Positions 9,677-17,087 of a stretch of DNA of 26,765 nucleotides are shown one piece after another. This stretch comes from Flavobacterium sp. (GTDB lineage Bacteria > Bacteroidota > Bacteroidia > Flavobacteriales > Flavobacteriaceae), in assembly GCA_030150335.1 (NCBI GenBank), contig JASLGC010000222.1, forward strand, positions 1-26,765. Direction: 5' to 3'. The first letter of the stretch is position 1, and each line of letters starts with the position of its first letter. A program made the translations under genes and the position numbers. A model generated the notes under the pieces. The model was not told the DNA's origin. It searched no databases and saw nothing but the letters and a program-made list of their open reading frames with translations.

Positions 9677-9937
9677 ACCCTTATGTTTATTAACTTCACA
9701 AGCTTTTCCAAAGCACAACTAAATACAAACTAAAACATAATAAAATCTAAAAATGACAATAAAATTCAATAAAAATAAGTTTTAACTACAGATTCACTAA
9801 TTGAGATATTTAATATTATCTAAACAAAAAAAATCGCAGATGTCAATTTTTAACATTATTCTAAGAAAAGCCCCCATAAAATCTAATTTTAACACTAAAA
9901 ACGCTTAATCCATTATAACAATTTTAGGAAAGACTTT

Positions 9938-9945
9938 TATCTTTG
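9938..9945 (+). promoter_or_regulatory. -7 element of the rnhB promoter
   Basis: TATCTTTG is a perfect TAnnTTTG match placed 18 bases before the ATG at 9964. No TTG occurs at the normal -33 distance. The box overlaps the TTG triplet at 9943, which argues strongly that this TTG is promoter DNA and not a start codon. Confidence 0.65.
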
Positions 9946-9963
9946 CCTACTCAAATCACAAAT

Positions 9964-10563
9964 ATGCTATTAAAGAACTTTTCAGGACTTGTACTTGAAG
10001 CTGGTACGGATGAGGCTGGCCGTGGATGTATTGCTGGCCCAGTAACTGCAGCAGCAGTAATTCTTCCAGAAGATTTTGAGAATGAATTTGTTAATGACTC
10101 AAAAAAAATCACTGCCAAACTTCGATATTCTTTAAGAGAAATTATTGAAGAAAAGGCACTTACTTATAAAGTTACTCACATCTCAGAAGCTGTGATTGAA
10201 GATTTAAACATCTTACATGCTTCTATTAAAGGAATGCAAGATTCTGTACTTTGTTTAGATCCACAGCCTGAATTTCTAATTGTAGATGGTAATAAGTTTA
10301 CAGCTATTCCTACTATTCCTCATGAAACGATTGTTAAAGGGGATATGAAATATCTTAGCCTTGCTGCAGCATCTATTCTTGCTAAAACATATAGAGACGA
10401 CTATATGGATAAAATACATGAGGAATTTCCGATGTATAATTGGAAAAAGAACAAAGGGTATCCTACAAAAGAACACAGAGATGCGATCAGAAAATATGGT
10501 CCTTGTAAATATCACAGAATGTCTTTTAAATTATTGCCTGAGCAATTAAAACTGGAATTATAA
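9964..10563 (+). CDS. rnhB: Ribonuclease HII
   Basis: RNase HII cleaves the RNA strand of RNA-DNA hybrids and single ribonucleotides embedded in DNA. The 199-residue product has the signature GTDEAGRGCIAGPV (acidic residues Asp16 and Glu17), the third acidic site in FLIVDGN, and SLAAASILAKTYRDDYM carrying the last catalytic Asp. The late block GYPTKEHRDAIRKYGPCKYHRMSF is also typical. Length fits a normal RnhB. I start at ATG 9964 because the upstream TTG at 9943 lies inside the -7 box. The gene stands alone on the plus strand, with a repeat array and a shared terminator downstream. Confidence 0.96.
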   Translation: MLLKNFSGLVLEAGTDEAGRGCIAGPVTAAAVILPEDFENEFVNDSKKITAKLRYSLREIIEEKALTYKVTHISEAVIEDLNILHASIKGMQDSVLCLDPQPEFLIVDGNKFTAIPTIPHETIVKGDMKYLSLAAASILAKTYRDDYMDKIHEEFPMYNWKKNKGYPTKEHRDAIRKYGPCKYHRMSFKLLPEQLKLEL

Positions 10564-10583
10564 ATACTTTACTTAGGACTAAA

Positions 10584-10679
10584 CCGATATTCCTTCGACA
10601 TAGTTCCGACATTGCTTCGAAAACAGCCCGTTTTATCGAAGGAAACTCGAACAACTATCGAATTAATCTCGATTTAGAT
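10584..10679. repeat. Degenerate 11-bp-periodic YCGA repeat array
   Basis: The tetramer YCGA recurs at 10584, 10595, 10606 and 10617 (with a CCGT at 10628), then after a phase shift at 10636, 10647, 10658 and 10669, each step exactly 11 bases. Typical units are TCGACATAGTT and CCGACATTGCT. The array also holds an inverted repeat: TTCCTTCGA at 10590-10598 with TCGAAGGAA at 10636-10644. CpG-bearing tetramers are uncommon in the surrounding AT-rich DNA. It lies between the rnhB stop and the shared terminator and has no sensible reading frame. It is probably an intergenic repeat element; its role is unknown. Confidence 0.7.
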
Positions 10680-10742
10680 ACTATCTACAGACACTGTAAA
10701 ACAAATAATGTCTAAGCTCTAAGCTTGGATGTATGTCATAAA

Positions 10743-10774
10743 AAAAGCTCCTCTTACTAAAAAGAGGAGCTTTT
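10743..10774. terminator. Bidirectional terminator between rnhB and hemL
   Basis: The stem GCTCCTCTT (10747-10755) pairs perfectly with AAGAGGAGC (10762-10770) across a 6-base loop. It is flanked by seven As on the left and four Ts on the right, so it can end transcripts from both sides. It serves the convergent rnhB and hemL operons. Confidence 0.88.
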
Positions 10775-10794
10775 GTATTTTAAAACTGTATTTA

Positions 10795-12075
10795 TTAAGA
10801 GAAAATCTTATTTACAGCATTTATTGTATAATCTAAATCTTCATACGTTAACGCATCAGTAATAAACCATGTTTCGTATGATGATGGCGCGATATAAACA
10901 CCTTCTGCTAATAATCCGTGGAAAAACTTCTTGAATGTATCATTGTTACCAAAACCAGCCGTTTCGAAATCTACTACTTCACGTTCATCAAAGAAAACAG
11001 AAATCATAGAACCTACTCTATTTATAGTAAAAGGTACCTTGTTATCATTTAATACTTTTCTCATCCCTTTTTCAAGGTATGCAGTTTTTTCTTCTAAGCG
11101 ATTGAATAACTCAGGATCTTTATTAATCTCTTGCAACATTGTAAGCCCTGCAGCCATAGCTAATGGATTTCCAGACAGTGTTCCCGCTTGATAAACAGGT
11201 CCTACTGGAGCCAAATAGTTCATTATCTCATTTCTTGCTGCAAAAGCACCTACTGGAAGACCTCCTCCAATTACTTTTCCAAAAGTAACAATATCTGCAT
11301 TTACTCCAAATAACTCTTGAGCTCCACCTTTAGATAAACGGAATCCAGTCATTACCTCATCGAAAATCAATAGAGCTCCATATTGGTTACATAAAGCTCT
11401 CAATCCTTCTAAAAAACCTTTTTGAGGAGGCACACAACCCATATTACCAGCTACTGGTTCAACAATAATTGCTGCTACTTCTCCTTCGTTTGCTTTTAAG
11501 ATAGATTCTACATTTGCTAAATCATTGTAATTAGCTAATAAAGTATCTTTTGCCGTCCCTGCTGTTACACCAGGACTATTTGGCGATCCAAAAGTTACTG
11601 CTCCACTACCTGCAGAAATCAAAAACGAATCTGAATGCCCGTGGTAACACCCTTTGAACTTAATAATCTTTTCGCGATCTGTAAATCCTCTTGCTAAACG
11701 AATAGCACTCATACAAGCTTCTGTACCTGAGTTTACAAATCTAATTTTATCAATATTAGGAACCATAGAAACAGCTAACTCAGCAATCTTTGTTTCGATT
11801 TCTGTTGGCATCCCAAAAGAAGTACCTAATTTAGCTTTCTCGATTACTGCATCTACCACTGGAGCATAAGCATGACCTAAAATCATAGGTCCCCAAGAAT
11901 TTATATAATCAATTAACCTGTTACCATCTTCATCGTATAAATAAGCACCTTTTGCTTCTTTTACAAAAATTGGAGTTCCTCCTACAGATTTAAAAGCTCT
12001 AACAGGTGAGTTTACTCCTCCTGGAATTACTTTTTCAGCCTCTGCAAAAAGCTTACTACTTCTTTGGTATAACAT
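10795..12075 (-). CDS. hemL: Glutamate-1-semialdehyde 2,1-aminomutase
   Basis: HemL converts glutamate-1-semialdehyde to 5-aminolevulinate, the last step of the C5 route into tetrapyrrole and heme synthesis. The 426-residue protein is a class III PLP aminotransferase-fold enzyme of normal length. It shows VIPGGVNSPVRAF at the N-terminus, FVNSGTEACMSAIRLARG, KGCYHGHSDS, the cofactor Asp in IFDEVMTGFR (Asp239), and the PLP-binding Lys267 in VTFGKVIGGGLPVGAF. It is the last gene of a four-gene minus-strand run, starting one base after the glucosaminidase stop, and a strong terminator follows. No other heme genes are in the window. Confidence 0.97.
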   Translation of the reverse strand: MLYQRSSKLFAEAEKVIPGGVNSPVRAFKSVGGTPIFVKEAKGAYLYDEDGNRLIDYINSWGPMILGHAYAPVVDAVIEKAKLGTSFGMPTEIETKIAELAVSMVPNIDKIRFVNSGTEACMSAIRLARGFTDREKIIKFKGCYHGHSDSFLISAGSGAVTFGSPNSPGVTAGTAKDTLLANYNDLANVESILKANEGEVAAIIVEPVAGNMGCVPPQKGFLEGLRALCNQYGALLIFDEVMTGFRLSKGGAQELFGVNADIVTFGKVIGGGLPVGAFAARNEIMNYLAPVGPVYQAGTLSGNPLAMAAGLTMLQEINKDPELFNRLEEKTAYLEKGMRKVLNDNKVPFTINRVGSMISVFFDEREVVDFETAGFGNNDTFKKFFHGLLAEGVYIAPSSYETWFITDALTYEDLDYTINAVNKIFS

Positions 12076-12076
12076 A

Positions 12077-12952
12077 TTATTTTAATTTTAAAATTTGTCC
12101 GATTGAAAGCGCACTACTTGATAAGTTATTTATCTTTTGCACTTGAGCTACTGTCATATTGTATTTTTTAGAAATAGAATATAATGTATCTCCTTTTTGT
12201 ACTACATGGTGATTCTTTTTAGACGCCACTATAGTTTGTTTTGTTTCATTTACTGGCTTTGAAGCTTCTGCTACTACAGGAGTTGCTCTCTTCTTTCTAC
12301 CGACTACCTCACTATCATATTCATATAAAGAATAACGTTCGATAATACTGATTAATTTATCTGCATAACGCGGGTCTGTAGCATACCCTGCTTTCTTCAG
12401 TCCCTTTGCCCATCCTTTATAATCGTCCTTATCTAAAGAGAATAATGAATTATAGCGACTACGTCCTACTAAAAAAAGAGAATGGTCCTTATATGACTCT
12501 TCTGGATTGGTATATTTTCTAAAACATTCATCTGGTGCATCATCTGTATGACGTACTGATTCTCCTTCCCATCCTTGATGACATTTGATACCAAAGTGAT
12601 TATTTGCATTTCTACTCAATGTTCCTTGCCCCGAACCGGATTCCAATACTCCTTGTGCTAAGGTAATACTTGCAGGAATTCCGTGTTCACTCATATTTTG
12701 TTTAGCTACATCTTTATATTTAATGATATAATCTCTAATCATATCGCTGGTAACACTCAAACGAGAAGTTGCCTCTAAAATTTCGCGTTCTTCTTTCTTT
12801 CTCTCAACTTCTACTTTCTTTAGTTGAGTTCTATATTGTGTCTTAGACACTAATTCTTTCTCTTTAATTTTTTTACCTGTCAATGTACTTTTCTTGCTAC
12901 CACAACTAACAAATAAAACAATACAAACTAAAAAGCCGATTTTTCTTAACAT
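12077..12952 (-). CDS. LysM-containing glucosaminidase lipoprotein (GH73-type)
   Basis: This is a predicted peptidoglycan hydrolase cutting next to N-acetylglucosamine. The 291-residue protein has a lipoprotein signal ending at Cys17 (LFVSCGS), a charged possibly coiled segment (about 25-65), and a glucosaminidase domain (about 72-215). That domain includes ITLAQGVLESGSGQG with the likely catalytic Glu104, NNHFGIKCHQGW and FRKYTNPEESYKDHS. A C-terminal LysM domain (248-291, HHVVQKGDTLYSISKKYNM) would bind peptidoglycan. The residues after the lipid Cys are not acidic, which fits a periplasmic rather than surface-exposed lipoprotein. It lies between the PLP enzyme (12 bases upstream) and hemL (one base downstream). 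Confidence 0.92.
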   Translation of the reverse strand: MLRKIGFLVCIVLFVSCGSKKSTLTGKKIKEKELVSKTQYRTQLKKVEVERKKEEREILEATSRLSVTSDMIRDYIIKYKDVAKQNMSEHGIPASITLAQGVLESGSGQGTLSRNANNHFGIKCHQGWEGESVRHTDDAPDECFRKYTNPEESYKDHSLFLVGRSRYNSLFSLDKDDYKGWAKGLKKAGYATDPRYADKLISIIERYSLYEYDSEVVGRKKRATPVVAEASKPVNETKQTIVASKKNHHVVQKGDTLYSISKKYNMTVAQVQKINNLSSSALSIGQILKLK

Positions 12953-12964
12953 AAATAAATGTTG

Positions 12965-13843
12965 CTAAATTTTAATTTTCTTACTCCACCCTTGCAATCC
13001 ACCTGTGTGAATTGTTAGTATTTTACTTCCTTCTCTAAAGTATCCTTCTTTGATTTTCTCGATAACCCCGAACATCATTTTTCCTGTATAAATAGGATCT
13101 AATAGAATACCTGTGTCTTTCTCCAAATTCTTAATAAAACAGATTAACTCATCTGTTGTCTTTGCATAACCACCGAAATGATAATCTAAAATCAAATCCC
13201 AATTCTTCTTGCTGACAAATTTACGAATGTCTTCGTATAAAAAGTCGCCTTTCAATGCTGGAAAACCAAGAACTACTTGGTGATCGAATGAACTATTGAT
13301 AATTCCGGCTATAGTTCCACCTGTTCCTACAGCAGTACAAACATAATCAAAATCGCAATCTGTTGGTTTTAAAATTTCTTCTGTTCCTCTTATTGCTTCT
13401 GTATTTGTTCCTCCTTCCGGTACTAAATAAAAGTTGCCATATATATCATGCAGACGATTAATAACCTCCTCTTCTGCTTTTTTTCGATAATCTGTACGAG
13501 ATAAAAAGCCCAATTCCATTCCGTCCGCAACAGCTTTACTCAACGTTGGGTTTTCCTTGTATTTATCAGCTAATTCTTCTCCTCTTATGATTCCTATTGT
13601 GTCAACACCACAAATTCTACCAGCTGCTGCTGTTGCCGCAATATGATTAGAATATGCTCCACCAAATGTCAACAGCTTATTATATCCTAACTCTCTTGCT
13701 TTGGCAATATTGTATTTGAGCTTTCTAAATTTATTACCTGAAACTTCTTCGTGTAGTAAGTCTTCCCTTTTAATATATAACTCAATATTATAGGGCAAGT
13801 CTATCTCAACTCGCTGATTATATACATTCTCACTTTCAAACAT
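12965..13843 (-). CDS. PLP-dependent D-cysteine desulfhydrase / ACC deaminase family protein
   Basis: This 292-residue protein belongs to the fold-type II PLP family that includes D-cysteine desulfhydrase and 1-aminocyclopropane-1-carboxylate deaminase. Visible motifs are IKREDLLHEEVSGNKFRKL with the Schiff-base Lys38, GGAYSNHIAATAAAG binding the substrate carboxylate, VPEGGTNTEAIRG, and CTAVGTGGTIAG for the PLP phosphate. It is somewhat shorter than the roughly 330-residue characterised enzymes. Family members release ammonia and either pyruvate plus sulfide or 2-oxobutyrate; which reaction occurs here cannot be read from sequence, and D-cysteine or a similar D-amino acid is my preferred guess. 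It starts three bases after the stop of the HEKIH protein. Confidence 0.88.
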   Translation of the reverse strand: MFESENVYNQRVEIDLPYNIELYIKREDLLHEEVSGNKFRKLKYNIAKARELGYNKLLTFGGAYSNHIAATAAAGRICGVDTIGIIRGEELADKYKENPTLSKAVADGMELGFLSRTDYRKKAEEEVINRLHDIYGNFYLVPEGGTNTEAIRGTEEILKPTDCDFDYVCTAVGTGGTIAGIINSSFDHQVVLGFPALKGDFLYEDIRKFVSKKNWDLILDYHFGGYAKTTDELICFIKNLEKDTGILLDPIYTGKMMFGVIEKIKEGYFREGSKILTIHTGGLQGWSKKIKI

Positions 13844-13846
13844 TGC

Positions 13847-14170
13847 TTACCTTTTTTTCATAAAAGCATACCTCGGTCTACTCTTTATATAATTAAAATC
13901 ACTTTCATATTTATAGGCTTCTTGTTCAAAACAAATTAGGCTATAAGCTTTTTTTACATTTTTTGTTTTTAGTAAATTCCATAAAAATGAAAGTATATAC
14001 CACAAGTAGAAAAACACAATAAAAAGTTCTAATTGTTGCTTTAGATGTATCTTTTCGTGATTTAGCAGTACCTTATCTCTTCTCATGTCTTCAGAACGAA
14101 GAAAAATGAAAGGATACAATGTGATACCATCATAGCTCTTAGGTACAATAAAACGACATATAATTATCAT
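13847..14170 (-). CDS. Small membrane protein with HEKIH zinc-peptidase-like motif
   Basis: I do not recognise a characterised family. The 107-residue protein contains NHEKIHLKQQLEL (HExxH at 38-42), immediately followed by one hydrophobic segment (about 47-66), and then a conserved-looking CFEQEAYKYESDFNY block whose Glu82 or Glu84 could be a third metal ligand. That order recalls gluzincin metalloproteases, including the membrane-embedded kind found in BlaR1-type sensors, but it is far shorter than those. The C-terminus is basic (RPRYAFMKKR). It is the first gene of the four-gene run leading to hemL, and is divergent from hutU. Proteolytic activity is inference; it could also be a degenerate or accessory metal-binding protein. 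Confidence 0.8.
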   Translation of the reverse strand: MIIICRFIVPKSYDGITLYPFIFLRSEDMRRDKVLLNHEKIHLKQQLELFIVFFYLWYILSFLWNLLKTKNVKKAYSLICFEQEAYKYESDFNYIKSRPRYAFMKKR

Positions 14171-14350
14171 CTCTCTTTTATTCAGATTTAAGAAATCTAC
14201 TTGTATTTTTTTCTAACTTTATTACTATATTACCATCATAAAATTGAAGATAATCAAACAAGTAAATTTTTATACAAAAATACTTAATGATTTCTTGCAA
14301 TATGCTTACTTACCAAATAAAAAAATTAAACGAACAAAAAACATATAAAA

Positions 14351-16336
14351 ATGACATTTAAAGAACTTATTCAGCAGGGAATCCCTACTACTTTACCTGC
14401 GAAGAAAGATTATGACACTACTATAAACCACGCGCCAAAACGCAAGGAAATTCTATCTGATGAGGAGAAGAAATTAGCACTTAAAAATGCTTTACGTTAT
14501 TTTGAACCAGAACACCACAGTACTTTATTACCTGAGTTCAAAGAAGAATTAGAAAAATATGGACGTATCTACATGTATAGATTCCGTCCTGACTATAAAA
14601 TATATGCAAGACCAATAGATGAATATCCTGGAAAGTCATTGCAAGCAAAGGCTATTATGTTGATGATCCAAAATAACTTGGATTATGCTGTAGCACAACA
14701 TCCACATGAATTAATCACTTATGGTGGTAATGGTGGCGTGTTTTCTAACTGGGCTCAGTATTTACTTACGATGAAATATTTGTCTGAAATGACTGACGAG
14801 CAAACGTTAGTAATGTATTCTGGACACCCAATGGGATTATTCCCTTCGCATAAAAATGCTCCTCGTGTGGTCGTTACTAATGGTATGATGATTCCGAACT
14901 ATTCTAAACCGGATGATTGGGAAAAATTTAATGCTTTAGGTGTTACACAATATGGACAGATGACGGCTGGTAGCTATATGTATATCGGACCTCAAGGTAT
15001 TGTACATGGAACGACTATTACAGTACTTAACGGTGGTAGAAAAATTGCCAAAAATGGCGAAAGTTTAGCTGGTAAATTATTCATTACTTCTGGTTTAGGA
15101 GGAATGAGTGGTGCACAACCTAAAGCTGGTAATATTGCTGGATGTGTTACTGTTTGTGCTGAAGTAAATCCTAAGGCTGTTCACACAAGACATTCGCAAG
15201 GTTGGGTTGATGAAGTTATCTCTGATCTTGATGAATTAGTAAATCGTGTAAAAAAAGCTCAGGATGCTAAAGAAATTGTTTCTATTGCTTACCAAGGTAA
15301 CATCGTAGAGGTTTGGGAAAAATTTGACGAGGTTAATTTATATGTTGACTTAGGTTCTGACCAAACTTCATTACACAACCCTTGGGCAGGTGGATATTAT
15401 CCAGTAGGTCTTTCGTTTGAACAAGCGAATGACATGATGGCTAATGATCCAGTTAAGTTCAAAGAGCAGGTTCAAGAATCTCTGCGAAGACAAGCTACTG
15501 CTATTAATAAGCATACTGCTAAGGGAACTTACTTCTTTGACTATGGTAATGCATTTTTATTAGAGGCTTCAAGAGCTGGCGCTGATGTGATGGCTGAAAA
15601 TGGCATTGACTTTAGATACCCAAGTTATGTACAAGATATTATGGGACCTATGTGCTTTGACTATGGTTTTGGTCCTTTCCGTTGGGTTTGCGCTTCAGGG
15701 AATCCTGATGATTTAGCTAAAACTGATGAGATCGCATGTCAAGTATTAGAAGAAATGATGGCTGACTCTCCTATTGAGATTCAACAACAAATGGGAGATA
15801 ATATCCGTTGGATTAAAGGAGCTCAGGAGAATAAGTTAGTTGTAGGGTCGCAAGCGAGAATTTTATATGCTGATGCTGAAGGTAGAATTAAGATTGCAAA
15901 AGCATTTAATGACGCTATTGAAGCTGGTAAAATTGGTCCTGTAGTCTTAGGGCGTGACCACCATGATGTATCAGGAACTGACTCCCCATATAGAGAAACG
16001 TCTAACATTTATGATGGTTCTAAATTTACAGCTGACATGGCTATTCACAATGTAATTGGAGATAGCTTTAGAGGTGCTACCTGGGTTTCTATACACAATG
16101 GTGGTGGTGTAGGCTGGGGAGAGGTTATTAATGGTGGATTCGGTATGGTACTTGATGGAACTAAAGATGCTGAAAACAGATTAAAATCTATGTTATTTTG
16201 GGACGTTAATAATGGTATTGCAAGAAGAAGCTGGGCAAGAAATGACGAAGCAATTTTTGCAATTAAAAGGGCGATGGAAGCTGAACCATTATTAAAAGTT
16301 ACCTTGCCTAATATAGTTGACGAAAAACTTTTATAA
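14351..16336 (+). CDS. hutU: Urocanate hydratase (urocanase)
   Basis: HutU hydrates urocanate to 4-imidazolone-5-propionate, step two of histidine degradation, using tightly bound NAD+. The 661-residue protein is longer than the roughly 550-residue Pseudomonas type and closer to the long form seen in Bacteroidota and animals. Key blocks are ITYGGNGGVFSNWAQYL (about 122-138), the glycine-rich nucleotide-binding SGLGGMSGAQPKAGNIAG (247-264), and PMCFDYGFGPFRWVC (433-447) carrying the conserved cysteine region before GPFRW. No hutH, hutI or hutG is in the window, so the pathway must be completed elsewhere. The start follows an A-rich leader without a Shine-Dalgarno sequence. Confidence 0.97.
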   Translation: MTFKELIQQGIPTTLPAKKDYDTTINHAPKRKEILSDEEKKLALKNALRYFEPEHHSTLLPEFKEELEKYGRIYMYRFRPDYKIYARPIDEYPGKSLQAKAIMLMIQNNLDYAVAQHPHELITYGGNGGVFSNWAQYLLTMKYLSEMTDEQTLVMYSGHPMGLFPSHKNAPRVVVTNGMMIPNYSKPDDWEKFNALGVTQYGQMTAGSYMYIGPQGIVHGTTITVLNGGRKIAKNGESLAGKLFITSGLGGMSGAQPKAGNIAGCVTVCAEVNPKAVHTRHSQGWVDEVISDLDELVNRVKKAQDAKEIVSIAYQGNIVEVWEKFDEVNLYVDLGSDQTSLHNPWAGGYYPVGLSFEQANDMMANDPVKFKEQVQESLRRQATAINKHTAKGTYFFDYGNAFLLEASRAGADVMAENGIDFRYPSYVQDIMGPMCFDYGFGPFRWVCASGNPDDLAKTDEIACQVLEEMMADSPIEIQQQMGDNIRWIKGAQENKLVVGSQARILYADAEGRIKIAKAFNDAIEAGKIGPVVLGRDHHDVSGTDSPYRETSNIYDGSKFTADMAIHNVIGDSFRGATWVSIHNGGGVGWGEVINGGFGMVLDGTKDAENRLKSMLFWDVNNGIARRSWARNDEAIFAIKRAMEAEPLLKVTLPNIVDEKLL

Positions 16337-16355
16337 CATATAAATCCGTAATACT

Positions 16356-16904
16356 ATGAAAACATTGAAATTATTACCCGTTGCTTTCATAATGTTGTTT
16401 GTAACCGCTTGCAGTAGTATACAGGTTACTTCTGATTATGATAAAGACGTAAACTTTAATAATTTGAAGACTTACGCCTTTTTTAAAGAAGGAATTGATC
16501 ATGTTGAATTGAACGACATTGATAAGAAACGTATTTTAAATGCCATCGATCAAACTTTAGCTGAAAAAGGTTTACAAAAATCAGAATCAAACCCTGACTT
16601 CTTAATCAATATTTTCACTAAGGCTCAGAAGCGAGTTGATATTACAAATAATAATAACTTCTACTCTCCTTGGGGGTATTATGGATGGGGGCCTTATTGG
16701 GGACCTAATTATACAACAGTTACAACTTCTACAGAAGGCACATTGTACATTGATGTATTAGATACTAAGAAGAAATCTCTTGTTTGGCAAGGAATCGGCT
16801 CTGGTGTTTTAGGAAAAAACTACAACACTGAAAAGAAAGAGGCTAAAATAAAAGAGTTTGCTCAAAAAATCTTAGAGAATTTCCCTCCTGTAATTGGGAA
16901 ATAA
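16356..16904 (+). CDS. DUF4136 family lipoprotein
   Basis: This 182-residue predicted lipoprotein (lipobox at Cys19, FVTACSSIQ) matches the DUF4136 pattern. It opens with SDYDKDVNFNNLKTYAFF, then NPDFLINIFTK, a Tyr/Trp/Gly-rich stretch (about 102-119, SPWGYYGWGPYWGP), and GTLYIDVLDTKKKSLVWQGIG near the end. Function is unknown; such proteins are envelope-anchored. It starts 19 bases after the hutU stop on the same strand, so it may be co-transcribed, though no metabolic link is obvious. A strong terminator follows. Confidence 0.85.
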   Translation: MKTLKLLPVAFIMLFVTACSSIQVTSDYDKDVNFNNLKTYAFFKEGIDHVELNDIDKKRILNAIDQTLAEKGLQKSESNPDFLINIFTKAQKRVDITNNNNFYSPWGYYGWGPYWGPNYTTVTTSTEGTLYIDVLDTKKKSLVWQGIGSGVLGKNYNTEKKEAKIKEFAQKILENFPPVIGK

Positions 16905-16925
16905 TTTATTAAAATGATATAAACT

Positions 16926-16959
16926 AAAAGGTCGGTGTAATTAAATACACCGACCTTTT
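16926..16959. terminator. Strong terminator after the DUF4136 gene
   Basis: GGTCGGTGTA (16930-16939) pairs perfectly with TACACCGACC (16946-16955) across a 6-base loop, extended by AAAA/TTTT. Five Ts follow on the plus strand. It ends the hutU/DUF4136 unit and could also stop minus-strand transcripts from the lipoprotein gene at 17088. Confidence 0.9.
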
Positions 16960-17087
16960 TCTGTTTTATTTTGCTTCTATAAATCTACTTAATTCTTATC
17001 TTTATTATACTTATCTAATTTCAGATTATAGAACTTACTGTACAAAAGCAAAGGATGACTAAATTACATATGGCTTAAATTTTTACA

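Larger units (their letters stand above)
9621..9963. other. AT-rich spacer between divergent SusC copy 2 and rnhB
   Basis: The spacer holds the minus-strand promoter of SusC copy 2 at its left end and the plus-strand promoter of rnhB at its right end. I found no further gene and no clear terminator or RNA structure in the roughly 260 bases between them. Confidence 0.6.

Noticed and set aside
9943..9963. TTG start extending rnhB by seven codons
   Set aside because: The TTG is part of a perfect -7 promoter box and the ATG at 9964 gives a normal RnhB N-terminus.
10584..10679. CRISPR array
   Set aside because: The unit is 11 bases, degenerate, without spacers, and no cas genes are present.
14198..14264. 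Inverted repeat TACTTGT ... ACAAGTA in the hutU upstream region
   Set aside because: Seven bases separated by 53 in AT-rich DNA is expected by chance, and no other copies are near.
14275..14282. Minus-strand -7-like TATTTTTG upstream of the HEKIH gene
   Set aside because: The nearest TTG is only 15 bases away, below the normal spacing, and such T-rich matches are common in this AT-rich spacer; not listed as a promoter.
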